DNA from: Paulinella micropora
Lineage: Eukaryota; Cercozoa; Imbricatea; Euglyphida
NCBI GenBank assembly: GCA_009731375.1
Contig: BJOX01000073.1
Location: 596,624-649,164 of the forward strand
Length of the DNA: 52,541 nucleotides
Reading direction: 5' to 3'
Shown: in pieces, positions 11,405-21,372 of the stretch
Layout of the letters: each line of letters opens with the position of its first letter
Position numbering within the stretch: the first letter of the stretch is position 1
Position numbers and translations under genes: made by a program
The notes under the pieces: model-generated
Database searches by the model: none
The model's input: only the letters and a program-made list of their open reading frames with translations
What the model was told of the DNA's origin: nothing

Positions 11405-12909
11405 TTATCTCTTGTGTATATAAAACAAAAAAATATTTTTTATTTTTATTATTCTTTTTAAACTCATTAGAATTTCAACTCCTTTAACAAGCACACTACG
11501 TTGAAGAATGATGAATGTGTAATGGTTGAGATTGTTTCCAGCAGTAGTTGAAACGAACTCATAGCGCCTCTCAGTGTCAAGGCTCAGACCACTCACATCA
11601 TACCAGTCTGTATCGTTATCACACAGCGGGCGGTTGTTGTCCCATGTATCCACATGAAACCAGTTGTAATGATAGACATCGCTGTTTAGGATAGCACTAC
11701 CCTTCAACTTATCCTTCAAAATCATATAGTCTTCATTCTCAGAGGTGTCAATGTCAAATTGTTGAAGACGAGACCCATCCAGAGTTGTATAGTATGAAAT
11801 AATCTTTGCATCCGCTCTGTTATCGTTGTCAAAAGCGGTATTTTTATTTTCATCGTTGGGGAATGCGGAAGTATAAATTCTTCTAATTCTATCATCCTGC
11901 GAGCGGTTTATTTTTACTACGAAATTTTGGTTTTGTGTTTGGAGAGTCTGCTTCCAAGAGATAGTGTATTCAATCTTAAATGGAAAACGTTCTCCCGCGA
12001 TCTTCTGCTGAACATCAATGACAACATTTGGGTCAGTCTCTACTGCAAGAAACAGATTCAAGTTTGAAATAGTAGCACTAACAGCCACCTGTGCAGCACC
12101 AGTGGAAATACTGCTTGCATCACTTCCATAGAAAATAGAGCGGTTAGTACCCTCCCACACAATTCGCAATCCAAAATTTCATTAAAACAGATAGTCTTAT
12201 CTAATTTAAAAATAGTTCCAAAAATCATACCCAACGGAAGTTTAACTTTAATGACAGGGGTAGCAGATGCATTACCACCTCTTTCAAAATACTTAGCCTC
12301 ATCAAAAGGAACATTAACAATACTATAATTTCCAGCAGTGCTATCGGCGAGAGCAGTATCATTATGACGGCATGAATTAACAAGTGGCACTTTGTAGTAT
12401 CCTTGAACTGCAGCAACCACTCCAGCAGTATTGATTGCATCAGTAATTGCTTTTCTTTCCGCTACACTTCCTATCTCAACTTTTCTAGCATTACACTTTT
12501 GAAGCATAGCACCGCTAGATACACCAGCCCCGTGGTTTTCAAGTGTCATAAATTTTTCATATTTAATTTCATGCTTCCAAATCATCTTAGTGTAATTGCA
12601 CACGTGTTGAAGATTGCACAAATATTGACAGCTTCAGCTTCGCAGTTCAATTCTTTGTATCATAGGCAAGCAATCCATAAACATACGATTATAACCAGCA
12701 GATGCGGCAGGGGTGTAAGTAAATCGCAAGACAGACCTCGCAAGGTTCAAATGACGAGTAGGGATTTCAAAGGTGCTTTCGTTTCCTCCCGCAGTGGTGA
12801 GAACAACATCAGCAGACCCTTCACTAGCAGTAAGTTTGTTTAATTCATACTTACAAGTGAGCAGTTCCTTAGTCTGATAAACTAGTTCTCCTCCGTATTG
12901 GACAGGCAT
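11405..12909 (-). pseudogene. Major capsid protein (double jelly roll), frameshifted
   Basis: Homologous to the intact MCP of provirus 2 along its whole length. It starts MPVQYGGELVYQ, has NLARSVLRFTYT in the first barrel, PLGMIFGTIFKLDKTI, LFLAVETDPNV, and ends with SGLSLDTERRYEFV and NHYTF. Two frameshifts, at about 12625 and at 12060-12170, split it into three frames. It would have formed the hexameric capsid subunit. It is decayed, and divergence from the other MCP shows the two viruses were distinct lineages before integration. Confidence 0.9.
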
Positions 12910-12990
12910 TTTTGTTTTTGTTTTTGAAGTAGTGTAAGTTAATTAATACACGAAATGTATTTATACAAAAAATAATTAAATCAAAAATAA

Positions 12991-13803
12991 TTACATCGCA
13001 TTTAACAAATTGAAGAATGAATTAAATAAACTAAAATAATTAGTTTCACGATAAACAAATAATGTCATAACGATACCCAAACCATTAAGATTAATCGCTT
13101 GGTTGTTTTCGTCCTTCAAGTAAAATCTAAATACATTGTTTGAATTAGCGGACAATGTTTTCCCGTATTCGCTTCCAGAGCAGTCATAAATGACAGAACC
13201 AAAAGGAATTTCGTTGGCTGTGTATATTTCTTGTAGCACATGATTATCACCTTCATTCACTAAATCCGATTGAAGATACAAAGTTTTTTCACCAGTTATA
13301 GTAATTACATTTGGAGATTTAATACAATCATTAGCAAAGAAGTATGTTGAATTTTTATCAAAACCCATAACCTGACGAATACGTGTATCAACATCAAATA
13401 TAAACAGCGGTTGAATACCTCCGTTATTTGACACACTGAATGTTTATTTTCCCTCCTCCGCTTCTGTGTTTGTATTGTTGCTTGAGACAACATAAGTATA
13501 ATCATTCTGATTTTCTGCTGTCAATATCTCAGATAGTTTATTTTTTAAGTTGTTCATTGTGTAGTTGCACTCAGGTATTATAATTAATGCTTCATACCCG
13601 TCTTCGGATAATGTAAAAGTATTATATAGTGAAGCCACGGAGTAATACGATTTTGGCACATAAATATGAAGAATTTTACCATGTGTGGGATTGTCTAGCC
13701 CCTTCATATTGATCTCGTATGTAAAGTCTCTGTCTGTTCCAGTTATTCTATTTTTGCTGTTGATATAGTAAATACCAGAACTTCTTCCTCCCTTATAGTC
13801 CAT
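12991..13803 (-). pseudogene. Penton-like minor capsid protein, frameshifted
   Basis: Starts MDYKGGRSSGIYYINSKNRI and contains HIYVPKSYYSVAS and NYTMNNLKNKLSE, the usual start of PLV/virophage single-jelly-roll minor capsid proteins. The second half (QVMGFDKNSTYFF, LYLQSDLV, VLQEIYTANEIPFGSVIYD, NLNGLGIVMTLFVYRETNYF) lies in another frame. The break is at 13434-13444. This family fills the capsid vertices. It lies upstream of the MCP gene as in provirus 2, with the GIY-YIG gene inserted before it. Confidence 0.88.
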
Positions 13804-13860
13804 GATATATTATACAAATAATTTTTGGATATCTGATATATCAAAATATAAACTATTAAT

Positions 13861-14394
13861 TTAATTCATATGTTTGTTTGATTTGAAGTGTGTTTCATTT
13901 ACAGAAATTATATCCGATACATTTACTCCACATTCACACTCAAATCTCTTTTGAAGTCTATATTTTCTATTTTTTCTTAAAAAGTTTTCTTTATTATTTT
14001 CATAATACTTTTTCCAATTGTTTGACCTGTGGGTTTTATTGTATTTTCTATATTCAATTAAATATTCTTTTTTCTCGTCAGTCCAATCTTTCCTAGTTCT
14101 TCCAGCAATACATCTATTCACATATTTCATATTTCTTATGTATTCTCCTTCTCGCTTTTCCAATTTTATTTTGCTTTCAAACTGACACAATTCTATTAAT
14201 TCAATATAGGCATCGTCATATTCCAACATTTTAAATGAAGTTGAAAAATTCTTCTTATTATTTTGATATTGTTTCATATCATACTTATGTTTAGCAATTC
14301 TTTGTGCTAATGTTTGAGTTGTTGAACCGATATAAATTTCATTTGTCTGGTGAGATTTGATAGCATAAATTTTTCTTTTTTTGTAGTCTGGCAT
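13861..14394 (-). CDS. GIY-YIG endonuclease with C-terminal CxCG zinc finger
   Basis: A 177-residue protein. KIYAI and IYIGSTTQTLAQRIAKH form the GIY and YIG motifs with the conserved Arg, and KREGEYIRNM supplies the catalytic Glu. Lys/Asn-rich residues link this to a terminal CECG...H...H mini zinc finger, probably for DNA binding. Such genes behave as homing-type nucleases in algal viruses. Here it lies between the protease and penton genes, whereas its relative in provirus 2 (20716-21372) lies at the left end, so it has moved independently. The frame is open throughout. Confidence 0.85.
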   Translation of the reverse strand: MPDYKKRKIYAIKSHQTNEIYIGSTTQTLAQRIAKHKYDMKQYQNNKKNFSTSFKMLEYDDAYIELIELCQFESKIKLEKREGEYIRNMKYVNRCIAGRTRKDWTDEKKEYLIEYRKYNKTHRSNNWKKYYENNKENFLRKNRKYRLQKRFECECGVNVSDIISVNETHFKSNKHMN

Positions 14395-14437
14395 ATTATT
14401 TTATATTCTTTTATATTCTTTTTCTTTAATACAATAT

Positions 14438-15178
14438 TCAGATATACGTATCAAAACCATACCTGTGCTGTGCTTTTAATTTCTCTGCTTCATCTTCTTT
14501 CAAATCTGTGTAGCCACTGGCGAATTTAAACATTACACCTTTTGAACGAAGGAGAAGAAACCTCATAGCAAACCATCCACAAGTTGAGGAAGTATCACTC
14601 TGTTGTTTAACTTGATTAACTTTCATTAACAAATAACTATCAGGATTACTCCAGTCAATTAGCAGTTTCATTTGTTGTTGAAAGTCTTCAGTCTGTTTAT
14701 ATTCAGCCAAAGGGTCATACAATTCAACACTTCTGTCTTTATCCAGACTTACACATGTAGCAATCCAATGAGACCCCGCTTGTTTGTGATTATCTAAATT
14801 CAAAATAAATCCGTATCGCTTTCTGCTTCCTGGCTTCAACTTATAGATTTCATCACTGGCTATGGCTCCGAGATACAATCTATATTTTTTCATTATGTCA
14901 TCTATTTCATAAGTCATTAGTCCCTGCCCCTCACCCTGTTGTTCGTCTGGCGGTGGCTCTTGTTGTGATAGGACAAGCCTCTCCAAATCGCTTCGCTCAT
15001 CTTGCTGTGGGCCCTCTTGCTCTGATTGCTGTTGCTCTTGCTTTACATCCTCTGGCTGTGTTTGCGGTTGCTCATTTCTGTATTTATTTATAAGTGCATT
15101 AACATAATCTTTTTTTCTCATTGAATGGGTCCATTCTTTTCGTGATAAATACTTTTTAATGTTTTTTAAGGAAAACAC
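14438..15178 (-). CDS. Adenain/Ulp1-type cysteine protease (virion maturation)
   Basis: A 246-residue protein. The N-terminus (KKYLSRKEWTHSMRKKDYVNALINKY) resembles a small SAP-like helical module, followed by a Gln/Pro-rich linker. The catalytic domain shows GSHWIA (His), ELYDPL (Asp), a Gln-containing NQVKQQSDTSSTCGW segment and its nucleophilic Cys. Adenovirus-type proteases cleave capsid and core proteins during assembly, and this gene is part of the PLV morphogenesis block. It ends GFDTYI-TGA, the same position as in the provirus 2 homologue. The frame is intact, and the Gln-rich linker is shorter than in provirus 2. Confidence 0.88.
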   Translation of the reverse strand: MFSLKNIKKYLSRKEWTHSMRKKDYVNALINKYRNEQPQTQPEDVKQEQQQSEQEGPQQDERSDLERLVLSQQEPPPDEQQGEGQGLMTYEIDDIMKKYRLYLGAIASDEIYKLKPGSRKRYGFILNLDNHKQAGSHWIATCVSLDKDRSVELYDPLAEYKQTEDFQQQMKLLIDWSNPDSYLLMKVNQVKQQSDTSSTCGWFAMRFLLLRSKGVMFKFASGYTDLKEDEAEKLKAQHRYGFDTYI

Positions 15179-15182
15179 TTTA

Positions 15183-16248
15183 TTAATTAAATATTCTAAT
15201 CAAGTTCCCGTTTGTAAGGCTAAATATTCTGCTAGTTTCTTTTTTACTTCAACATTATTTTGTCCAACATCTATTTTATATTCTAAAATTTTGTCTATTA
15301 TCCATGATGCTCTTTGGTTCCAACCTTTAACATCGTGTCCTTCATTTTTAAGTTAATCCCTTAATGCTTCACCAAGAATTTTAATAGCAAGTTTTTTCTC
15401 AAAATTACTATTTGACAATCCATTATTTAACATTAATCTGTATTTAGCCTCCTCTAGTTGGTTTCCTATATTTTTATTTAATGCTTCTTGTGCTCCTAGC
15501 ATTTTTTTCATATCATCTATTGTTATTTGTTTCTTTTGAAAATTTTTTATTCTTTCTGCTATACTTTGTATTTTACTAGGTTCCCAATTATCTATATCTG
15601 CTTGAGTAAAACCTCCAGAATTTATGATTAATTTTTTATAGTCTTCAAATTCTTTATTTGGCTTAACTTTTATCTCTGGCTGTGACTGTTGTTCTTGTGG
15701 TTGTCCCTGCTGTGCAGGCATAATATATTGTTGTTGTGGTGGCATAATTGCTAATCTTTGGTTCCTTTGCTGTTCGTATTGTAAATACTCTATGAGTTTT
15801 TGCTCCCTTCTTAGTTCTCTGTCTTTTTGTTCTTGTCGTTCCTTGATATCTTCCATGTCTTTCCGGTGTTGCCTCTTCTTTTCTTCTTCAGCATCAACTT
15901 GTGCTTTTTTCTCTTTTTAGTCAATCTCATCAATCTTTTCGTATTTCTCCTTTCTGAGTTTGTCTAAGTGGTCATTAATAGCAGTTCTAGTATTTTGCTC
16001 AATCTCTGAAATGCTCTGGACTTTCCTTAAGTCTTCTTTTCGCTTAGGTGTCCGTCTTGTCTTTGGCTGATTTAGATATTTCATAAAAATTTAACAATTT
16101 GAAGTGTGCTCATATCATTTGTTTTCTTACCGAAATTAAGATAATATTTTTTATCCTTCTGGATAATATACTGCTTCCCGCTCTTATTCCTATAAACCCG
16201 CGGCGGACGGACTTTTGCTCTTTTCACATTTTTAGTCTTAGCGACCAT
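15183..16248 (-). pseudogene. Coiled-coil structural protein, several breaks
   Basis: Starts MVAKTKNVKRAKVRPPRVYR and has YYLNFGKKTNDMSTLQIVK, matching the provirus 2 protein at 29455. A frameshift follows VKF. A TAA interrupts the charged helix near 15918 (EID-stop-KEKK), and another stop follows GEALRD at 15353, after which the frame continues LKNEGHDVKGWNQRASW to about 15183. The middle is Gln/Glu/Arg-rich and predicted coiled coil. Function unknown. Its fixed place between the basic protein and protease genes suggests a virion or scaffold role. Confidence 0.7.
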
Positions 16249-16296
16249 TGTATATTAACAAAAAAAATACTTCTGTGTTATATCAAATTATTTTTT

Positions 16297-16623
16297 TTAG
16301 AATTTAAGTGCACCTCGTCCTCTCTGCTTACCATACTCCAGTCTTGATTCTACAGCACCAACACTACCAGCGTAAGGAACCCCGACGCTACTTAATGCTC
16401 CCGCAGTCCTTGAGATTAACTTATTACCTCGAAGAAATTTATCAACAGCTATTGCGGTTTTGCCAACTTTTTGCAAGTTGATTTTACCACCTGCTTGTCC
16501 CTTGCCTCCTTGCTTCTTCTTGCGACCAGTCTTCTTTTTGTATCCAGCCATATTTGTGCTTGAGTTAATAGTTCGTTTGCCGATTGTTGTAATGACTTCA
16601 ACACGAGTTGTTTTAACTACCAT
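16297..16623 (-). CDS. Small basic virion protein (GYGKQRG family)
   Basis: A 108-residue Lys/Gly-rich protein. The N-terminal part has KKKTGRKKKQGGKG, the middle KVGKTAIAVDKFLRGNKLIS, and the end VGVPYAGSVG...YGKQRGRGALKF. A homologue is at 29085-29396. Short basic proteins with this GYG(K/R)xRG ending recur in PLVs and some large viruses next to the packaging ATPase, and are probably DNA-condensing core proteins. The frame is intact. An internal Met at residue 25 (MAGYKKK) is an alternative start. Confidence 0.75.
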   Translation of the reverse strand: MVVKTTRVEVITTIGKRTINSSTNMAGYKKKTGRKKKQGGKGQAGGKINLQKVGKTAIAVDKFLRGNKLISRTAGALSSVGVPYAGSVGAVESRLEYGKQRGRGALKF

Positions 16624-16678
16624 AAAAGATAGTGAAATATATAATACAGAAAAAAATAATTATTTTTGATAAATATCA

Positions 16679-17285
16679 TTATTTCATGCGATAAGCAAAA
16701 TTTTTTCTTAACTCATCATCAACACTTGAGACATAAAGAAAATTAAATATCTCCTTTGTTGCTTCGTGATACTTTTGAAGAAAGTAATCAAAGTCAAAAG
16801 ATAAGTCTTAGTGTTTATACACGAGTTCCATTTTCTCCTGAGATTGCACTGGAAAGATTAATAGATAATCTAACTGCTTAATGGCTTCTGGCCGTAGGTA
16901 GTTTAAATACTGGCTTGACATAATCACCTTTGATTTATATTGTCTGTTTTTTTTAACAAATCACTTACGGACTTGTCTCTTAATCCTCTCCCTAAATCAT
17001 CCAAAACAAAAACAACCTCTGGAGAAATATAGGTGCTGGGTCGTTCTTTTTGTTCTGTAGTTTTCTTTTTTCTTCTTTTCCGAAATAAAGAAATTGTGGT
17101 TTCTCTATTTCTTCTTTGTCTTGTTTTACTTCGCCTTCGTGTTGCTCGTCCTGTCTGTTCAGTTTGTTTAACTCATAATCAATGACATTTACACTATCTG
17201 ATTTAAGAAAAGTATATATTGCTATCGGGTTGCCTCTGTTCTTAAAGTGATTTACCATTGCTTTATAAATGTAATCCTTGTGTAT
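16679..17285 (-). pseudogene. A32-type packaging ATPase, N-terminal third deleted
   Basis: Homologous to the C-terminal two-thirds of the ATPase at 28232-29050: KNRGNPIAIYTFLKS, a FLYFGKEEKRK linker, LLKKNRQYKSKVIMSS and RPEAIKQLDYLLIFP. The P-loop part is absent. The frame runs straight out of the PolB remnant at about 17285. A frameshift lies near 16995 and a TAA interrupts VYKH-DLSF where the intact gene has Leu. It cannot be functional. Confidence 0.85.
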
Positions 17286-19183
17286 CTTTTCTTTATTGAA
17301 ATCAAATACTTTGTCTTTTTGCTCCCCATATCATTTTATGAAATCATCTCTTTTATTCTTTGAGAATGAGTTATATCCGTAATCGTCCATGTCTGGTATT
17401 TTGCCTATGTATGTTTGATTGTCTGTTTTATTAAAGAAGTGAGGAAAGTATCCTTTTTTCAATTCAGTAAGTCCAAATGTGTCAGGAAAGTCAGATAGAA
17501 GCATAGTTAGAAATGATAAACTATCTATAAATCTAATCTGTTCTTTCCCATTACCAATAGACATCATCATTATTTTACCACCTTCATATATCACAAATGG
17601 AGTTATTCCTTTTTCAATCAACCATTTCAATACAAATTGACAATCATATCCCCGTGCATTATGTGCTATGAATGTATAACCCTTATGTTTTACACCCAAT
17701 GACCACTCGCAGAATTGTTCAATGTTTTTATGAATGATTGGTGTGCTGTCGTCGAAATATTGACTTTCAGAATGATTGATAATATGTGTTCCTGTCTCTT
17801 GATTTCCTTCAAAATCAAAGAATACATATTTGGTTGATGGTTCATGTATCACTTTTTTCTTTAACTCACATTGGTATGATAGAGGTTGTAGTTCTTTGCA
17901 GTTCCTACATTTTTCATATCCACATTTATGTTCTCCTTTGTAAGTCTTAGCACAAGTGATACATTTTTTCTTTGTGTCGCATAACTTATTTTGTTTATGA
18001 TTATTGAAACATTCATCATTCGGAAACTTTCTATTACACTCATTGCACATTTTCCATTTTGAAATATTGTCATATCCTTTACATCCTTCAGTTTGACATA
18101 TATTACATTTGAATTCACATGCGTGATTATGTTCGTATCCCTTCATACATTTCTCGCAAAAGTTTTGCTTTGATAAGAATGCTTTCATACTTGTTATGGT
18201 GTCGTAATGGTTCATGGTTTTTAGTATGTATATGTTCCTTTTGTCCTTCATCTCAGTCTTATAAACTATTTTGTCTGGATATTCAACAATAACAATGTTG
18301 TAGTCAATGTGCTTAGCAAACTCACTAATTTCAGAAAGCCCACATAAATCTTTCATGACACCAGCCTCCTCGTGCAGTTTGTTTGCCAGTTCGTCTTGGA
18401 TTCTGCGTCCTTTTCTGATTTGCTCGTATTTTGTGTGTTCCTCAATCTTTGTTTTCGCTACAACGATTGCCCTTGCCAAACATATGTTGTCGTCATTGTT
18501 TATTCGTATTAACCTTTCTTTTTATACATGTCTGTTTCTGTTATTGCTTTCAATCTTGCTCCTCCTTCTGGCATCCTCACACCCACAAAATTGAAATCAA
18601 TAAGTTCCATTGTTGCTCCTTGTTCGTCCATATAGTTTTCGTCGTTTGATTGCAGTATAGATTCTAATCTAGTCAGTATATCTTCCAAATTGAAATCTTT
18701 TACTTTAATTAATTTTTGGTTTTGTACATTCCAAGTTGAAGGAATAGCACTAATACGTATTTGTATTAAGTCATTGTCTTTGTAAAGTGTTTTAAAGACT
18801 TCAATTATGGATCCTATCATACCAATAATACCCTCTAATTGAAACTTTTTCACTTTTTGAGACATTGATTTACTTAATTTAATAGTATATACCGATTGCC
18901 CCACAGGTAGTTTGTGTTCAGTGTCTATCCTTATTAGTTTATAGCCATTGAACTCTATTACTTGTGGTTCGACATATTTTCGTTCCCTTTGTTTTCGCTC
19001 AGGTTCAGAATAAAACCTTTCAGGGTCAGATAGTGCTCCCCTTGTCGTTGTTATGTCATAAAACCTAGTTCCGTTCTGCTTTTTAACATATAACTTGTTT
19101 TGCCTTATCTGATATGTTATTTTTGCTTCCGCCAACTTGTCCAAGTTCCATGTGTGTCCGCCATAGTCGATGGTGTTCGCCAT
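17285..19183 (-). pseudogene. Protein-primed DNA polymerase B, N-terminal half only
   Basis: Matches the first ~650 residues of the provirus 2 polymerase. The start is MANTIDYGGHTWNLDKLAEA, and nine codons upstream there is another Met. A frameshift at about 18500 follows MYKKKG. Cys/His clusters then lead into the exonuclease, with FFDFEG (Exo I) and FIAHNARGYDCQF (Exo II). A TGA replaces the Trp of DFIKW. Just past FDFNKE the sequence jumps into the ATPase gene, so Exo III, the GCHWHGC-type insert and all polymerase motifs are gone. Provirus 1 could replicate only with help in trans. Confidence 0.9.
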
Positions 19184-19295
19184 ATATTTATTGGAATATA
19201 TTTTTTCCAAAAAATATTTTTATTTTATATATAAAATATATATATATATAAAATATTATCTTATCTTTAATATGAAATTCAATTTTTTTCAGGTC

Positions 19296-19510
19296 TCAAT
19301 TTTCACCGACAATATTCTGGAGTCTAATAAGGTCAGCCTTGGTTTTTTCTCTTTTCTCTTTTGATTTTCTCAGTATGTCTGCCTTGTTTTTTTGATAATA
19401 TTCTTTAGCTCTCATAAGTGCTTCTCTTTATTTCTTCTTTGATACTCTCTCATACGTTCAGCGTGTTTGGCCCTTGCCTCCTCCGCAGTATATGTCGGAT
19501 GTCTACCCAT
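19296..19510 (-). pseudogene. Small basic helical protein, frameshifted
   Basis: Begins MGRHPTYTAEEARAKHAERM. After REYQRRNKE a one-base shift leads to LMRAKEYYQKNKADILRKS and an end at VGEN-TGA. The product would be about 70 residues, highly charged and helical, like short bZIP-like proteins seen near the ends of PLVs. It lies between PolB and the right TIR. Function unknown. Confidence 0.5.
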
Positions 19511-19550
19511 TTATATTATATATAATATTTTTTTATTATATTTAAATGGA

Positions 19551-19865
19551 AATTAATCAAACTCGCAACAGGAGAGGACTTTCATTTTTTCAAAAAAAGA
19601 TAACTAAGTTCAGGACAGCAGTAAAAACCATGAGACTGGTTTTGATATCTCTTAGTGTCTATTTTGCAAAAGATAGATGAGTTATCTTTTTTTTAGAGTT
19701 TGAGAGAAATTCAAATATGGACTATTTATTGATTAAGAATGCTTGTATTGAATTTGGATGAAATTATGTATATTTTTATTGAAATTAATAGTAAGACGAA
19801 TTTATATGAAAATAGCCTTATTTTATATAAAAAGATAACTGTCCTATAGTGGTACCTATAGTAGT
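19551..19865 (-). repeat. Right terminal inverted repeat of provirus 1
   Basis: Reverse complement of the left TIR with only one copy of the ~73-bp internal unit. It ends CCTATAGTAGT directly against TGTAGA. Confidence 0.9.
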
Positions 19866-19871
19866 TGTAGA
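19866..19871. repeat. Right 6-bp target-site duplication (TGTAGA) of provirus 1
   Basis: Identical to 8943-8948 and directly adjacent to the TIR end. Confidence 0.8.
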
Positions 19872-20304
19872 TATAGATGTAGATGTAGATAGAGATAGAG
19901 ATAGAGATATAGATATAGATATAGATATAGAGATAGAGATAGAGATATAGATATAGATATATAGATATAGATATAGATATAGATATAGATATAGATATAG
20001 ATATAGATATAGATGTAGATGTAGATGTAGATATAGATATAGATGTAGATGTAGATGTAGATGTAGATATAGATATAGATATAGATATAGATATAGATAT
20101 AGATATAGATATAGATATAGATATAGATATAGATATAGATATGAATATAGATATAGGTGTAGATATTATAGATATAGCTGTAGATATTATAGATATAGAT
20201 ATAGATAGATATGGATATAGATATAGATATAGATATAGATATAGATATAGATATAGATATAGATATAGATATAGATATAGATATAGATGTAGATATAGAT
20301 ATAG
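19872..20304. repeat. (GATATA)n array between the two proviruses
   Basis: About 430 bp of GATATA/GATGTA on the same strand as the left and right arrays. It is what remains of the common landing site between two separate insertions. Confidence 0.95.
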
Positions 20305-20310
20305 ATATAG
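20305..20310. repeat. Left 6-bp target-site duplication (ATATAG) of provirus 2
   Basis: ATATAG abuts the left TIR and is repeated at 41704-41709. It lies in repeat sequence, so identity by chance is possible. The match in length with provirus 1 supports it. Confidence 0.75.
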
Positions 20311-20406
20311 AGTAGTATAGGGTCGCACTTCCGGACACTTTTTCAATACACGCCCCCGCCACACAGAGACACACACCGGCCGGCCCGCACGGGACAAAAT
20401 GGCAAT
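20311..20406 (+). repeat. Left terminal inverted repeat of provirus 2
   Basis: 96 bp, beginning AGTAGTATAGGG. It is strongly GC-rich although the element inside is AT-rich. Perfectly inverted at 41608-41703. Confidence 0.97.
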
Positions 20407-20407
20407 G

Positions 20408-20430
20408 TAGGGGCAAGCCCCTACGACCCC
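20408..20430 (+). repeat. GC-rich palindromic repeat (copy 1)
   Basis: AGGGGC-AAG-GCCCCT-type hairpin followed by ACGACCCC, directly inside the left TIR. Related copies lie at 30694-30718, 30792-30820 (inverted) and 35036-35061. Confidence 0.75.
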
Positions 20431-20715
20431 AAGGGAATTGATAATAAAAAGGAAATGAGCCAGTGACCGAAACATTGATGACTGGTATTTTTTGCACGAA
20501 AACTGTAAAATAGACCTACAGATTTTCTCCTTTTGCCAAAAACACGATTTTTTACAAAGCAAAAAGAATGCCATTTTCTCCGAACACCAAATAACTCTTT
20601 TTGTGTTTTGGTAGTTGTGGATTTGCTCCAAAAAAAACAAAATGCAAAGTTGTAATAAAATAATTTTATATTATAGAAAAGGACATAATAAGACAAAAAG
20701 AGACAACAAAAAAAC

Positions 20716-21372
20716 ATGCCAGACTACAACCAAGGAAAGATATATGCTATTCGTTCATACCAGACAAACCAAATATATATTGGTTCTACTACAAACCCAT
20801 TACATAAAAGATTGTATGCTCATAGAGCACATTATCAGCAAAACAAACGATATATGACTTCTTTTGAGATATTGAAATATGATGATAACTACATTGAACT
20901 TATTGAAATGTTTCCTTGTAATAACAAGATAGAACTTTGTAAGCGAGAAGGAGAAATAATGAGACAGACAGAAAACTGTATTAATAGATTATCGCAGGAA
21001 GAACTGTTAAGCAGTGGAAGGAAGATACCAAATATCACGAGCAATATTATGAAGCAAACAAAGATCAAATTAAACAATATCGTGAAAAAACAAAGAACGA
21101 TTTAGAAAATATATGCAAGATTTTAAAGAGAAAATAGCAAAAAAATTTAAAGAATAGGAAGAAAAAAAAATAAAAGAGAAAGCAATACAGAAAAGAAAAC
21201 TCAAAACTATTCAGTAATTTACAAAAGCTACAAATACAAGAAAAAAAATCAAAATTAGTTGAGTGTGAGTGTGGTGTTATGATTTCATATGCACACTTAA
21301 AAAGACATACACGAACTGAGAAACACCAATCAATTATGGATAAAGTAGGATTAAATGTATTTGGTTATTAAA
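20716..21372 (+). pseudogene. GIY-YIG endonuclease with CxCG zinc finger, frameshifted
   Basis: Starts MPDYNQGKIYAIRSYQ. IYIGSTTNPLHKRLYAH and KREGEIM give the YIG motif and catalytic Glu. A frameshift near 20995 ends the frame early. The restored reading is IAGRTVKQWKEDTKYHEQYY, and further stops follow before the terminal zinc finger (VECECG...H...H) that ends near 21372. It is a homologue of 13861-14394 but sits beside the left TIR. The nuclease core is present but the protein is truncated. Confidence 0.8.

Larger units (their letters stand above)
8949..19865. mobile_element. Provirus 1: decayed Polinton-like virus, 10.9 kb
   Basis: A complete integration bounded by TIRs beginning ACTACTATAGG and by a TGTAGA duplication. 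It is AT-rich, unlike the LINE. Read from right to left it encodes a small basic coiled-coil protein, PolB (truncated), ATPase (truncated), small basic protein, coiled-coil protein, protease, GIY-YIG nuclease, penton-like protein, MCP and a GMG-motif virion protein. Two GKYKGKK genes face the other way at the left end. No integrase, fibre or lipase is present. Most genes carry frameshifts or nonsense codons, so it is a defective relic related to provirus 2 but not a recent copy of it. Confidence 0.93.
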
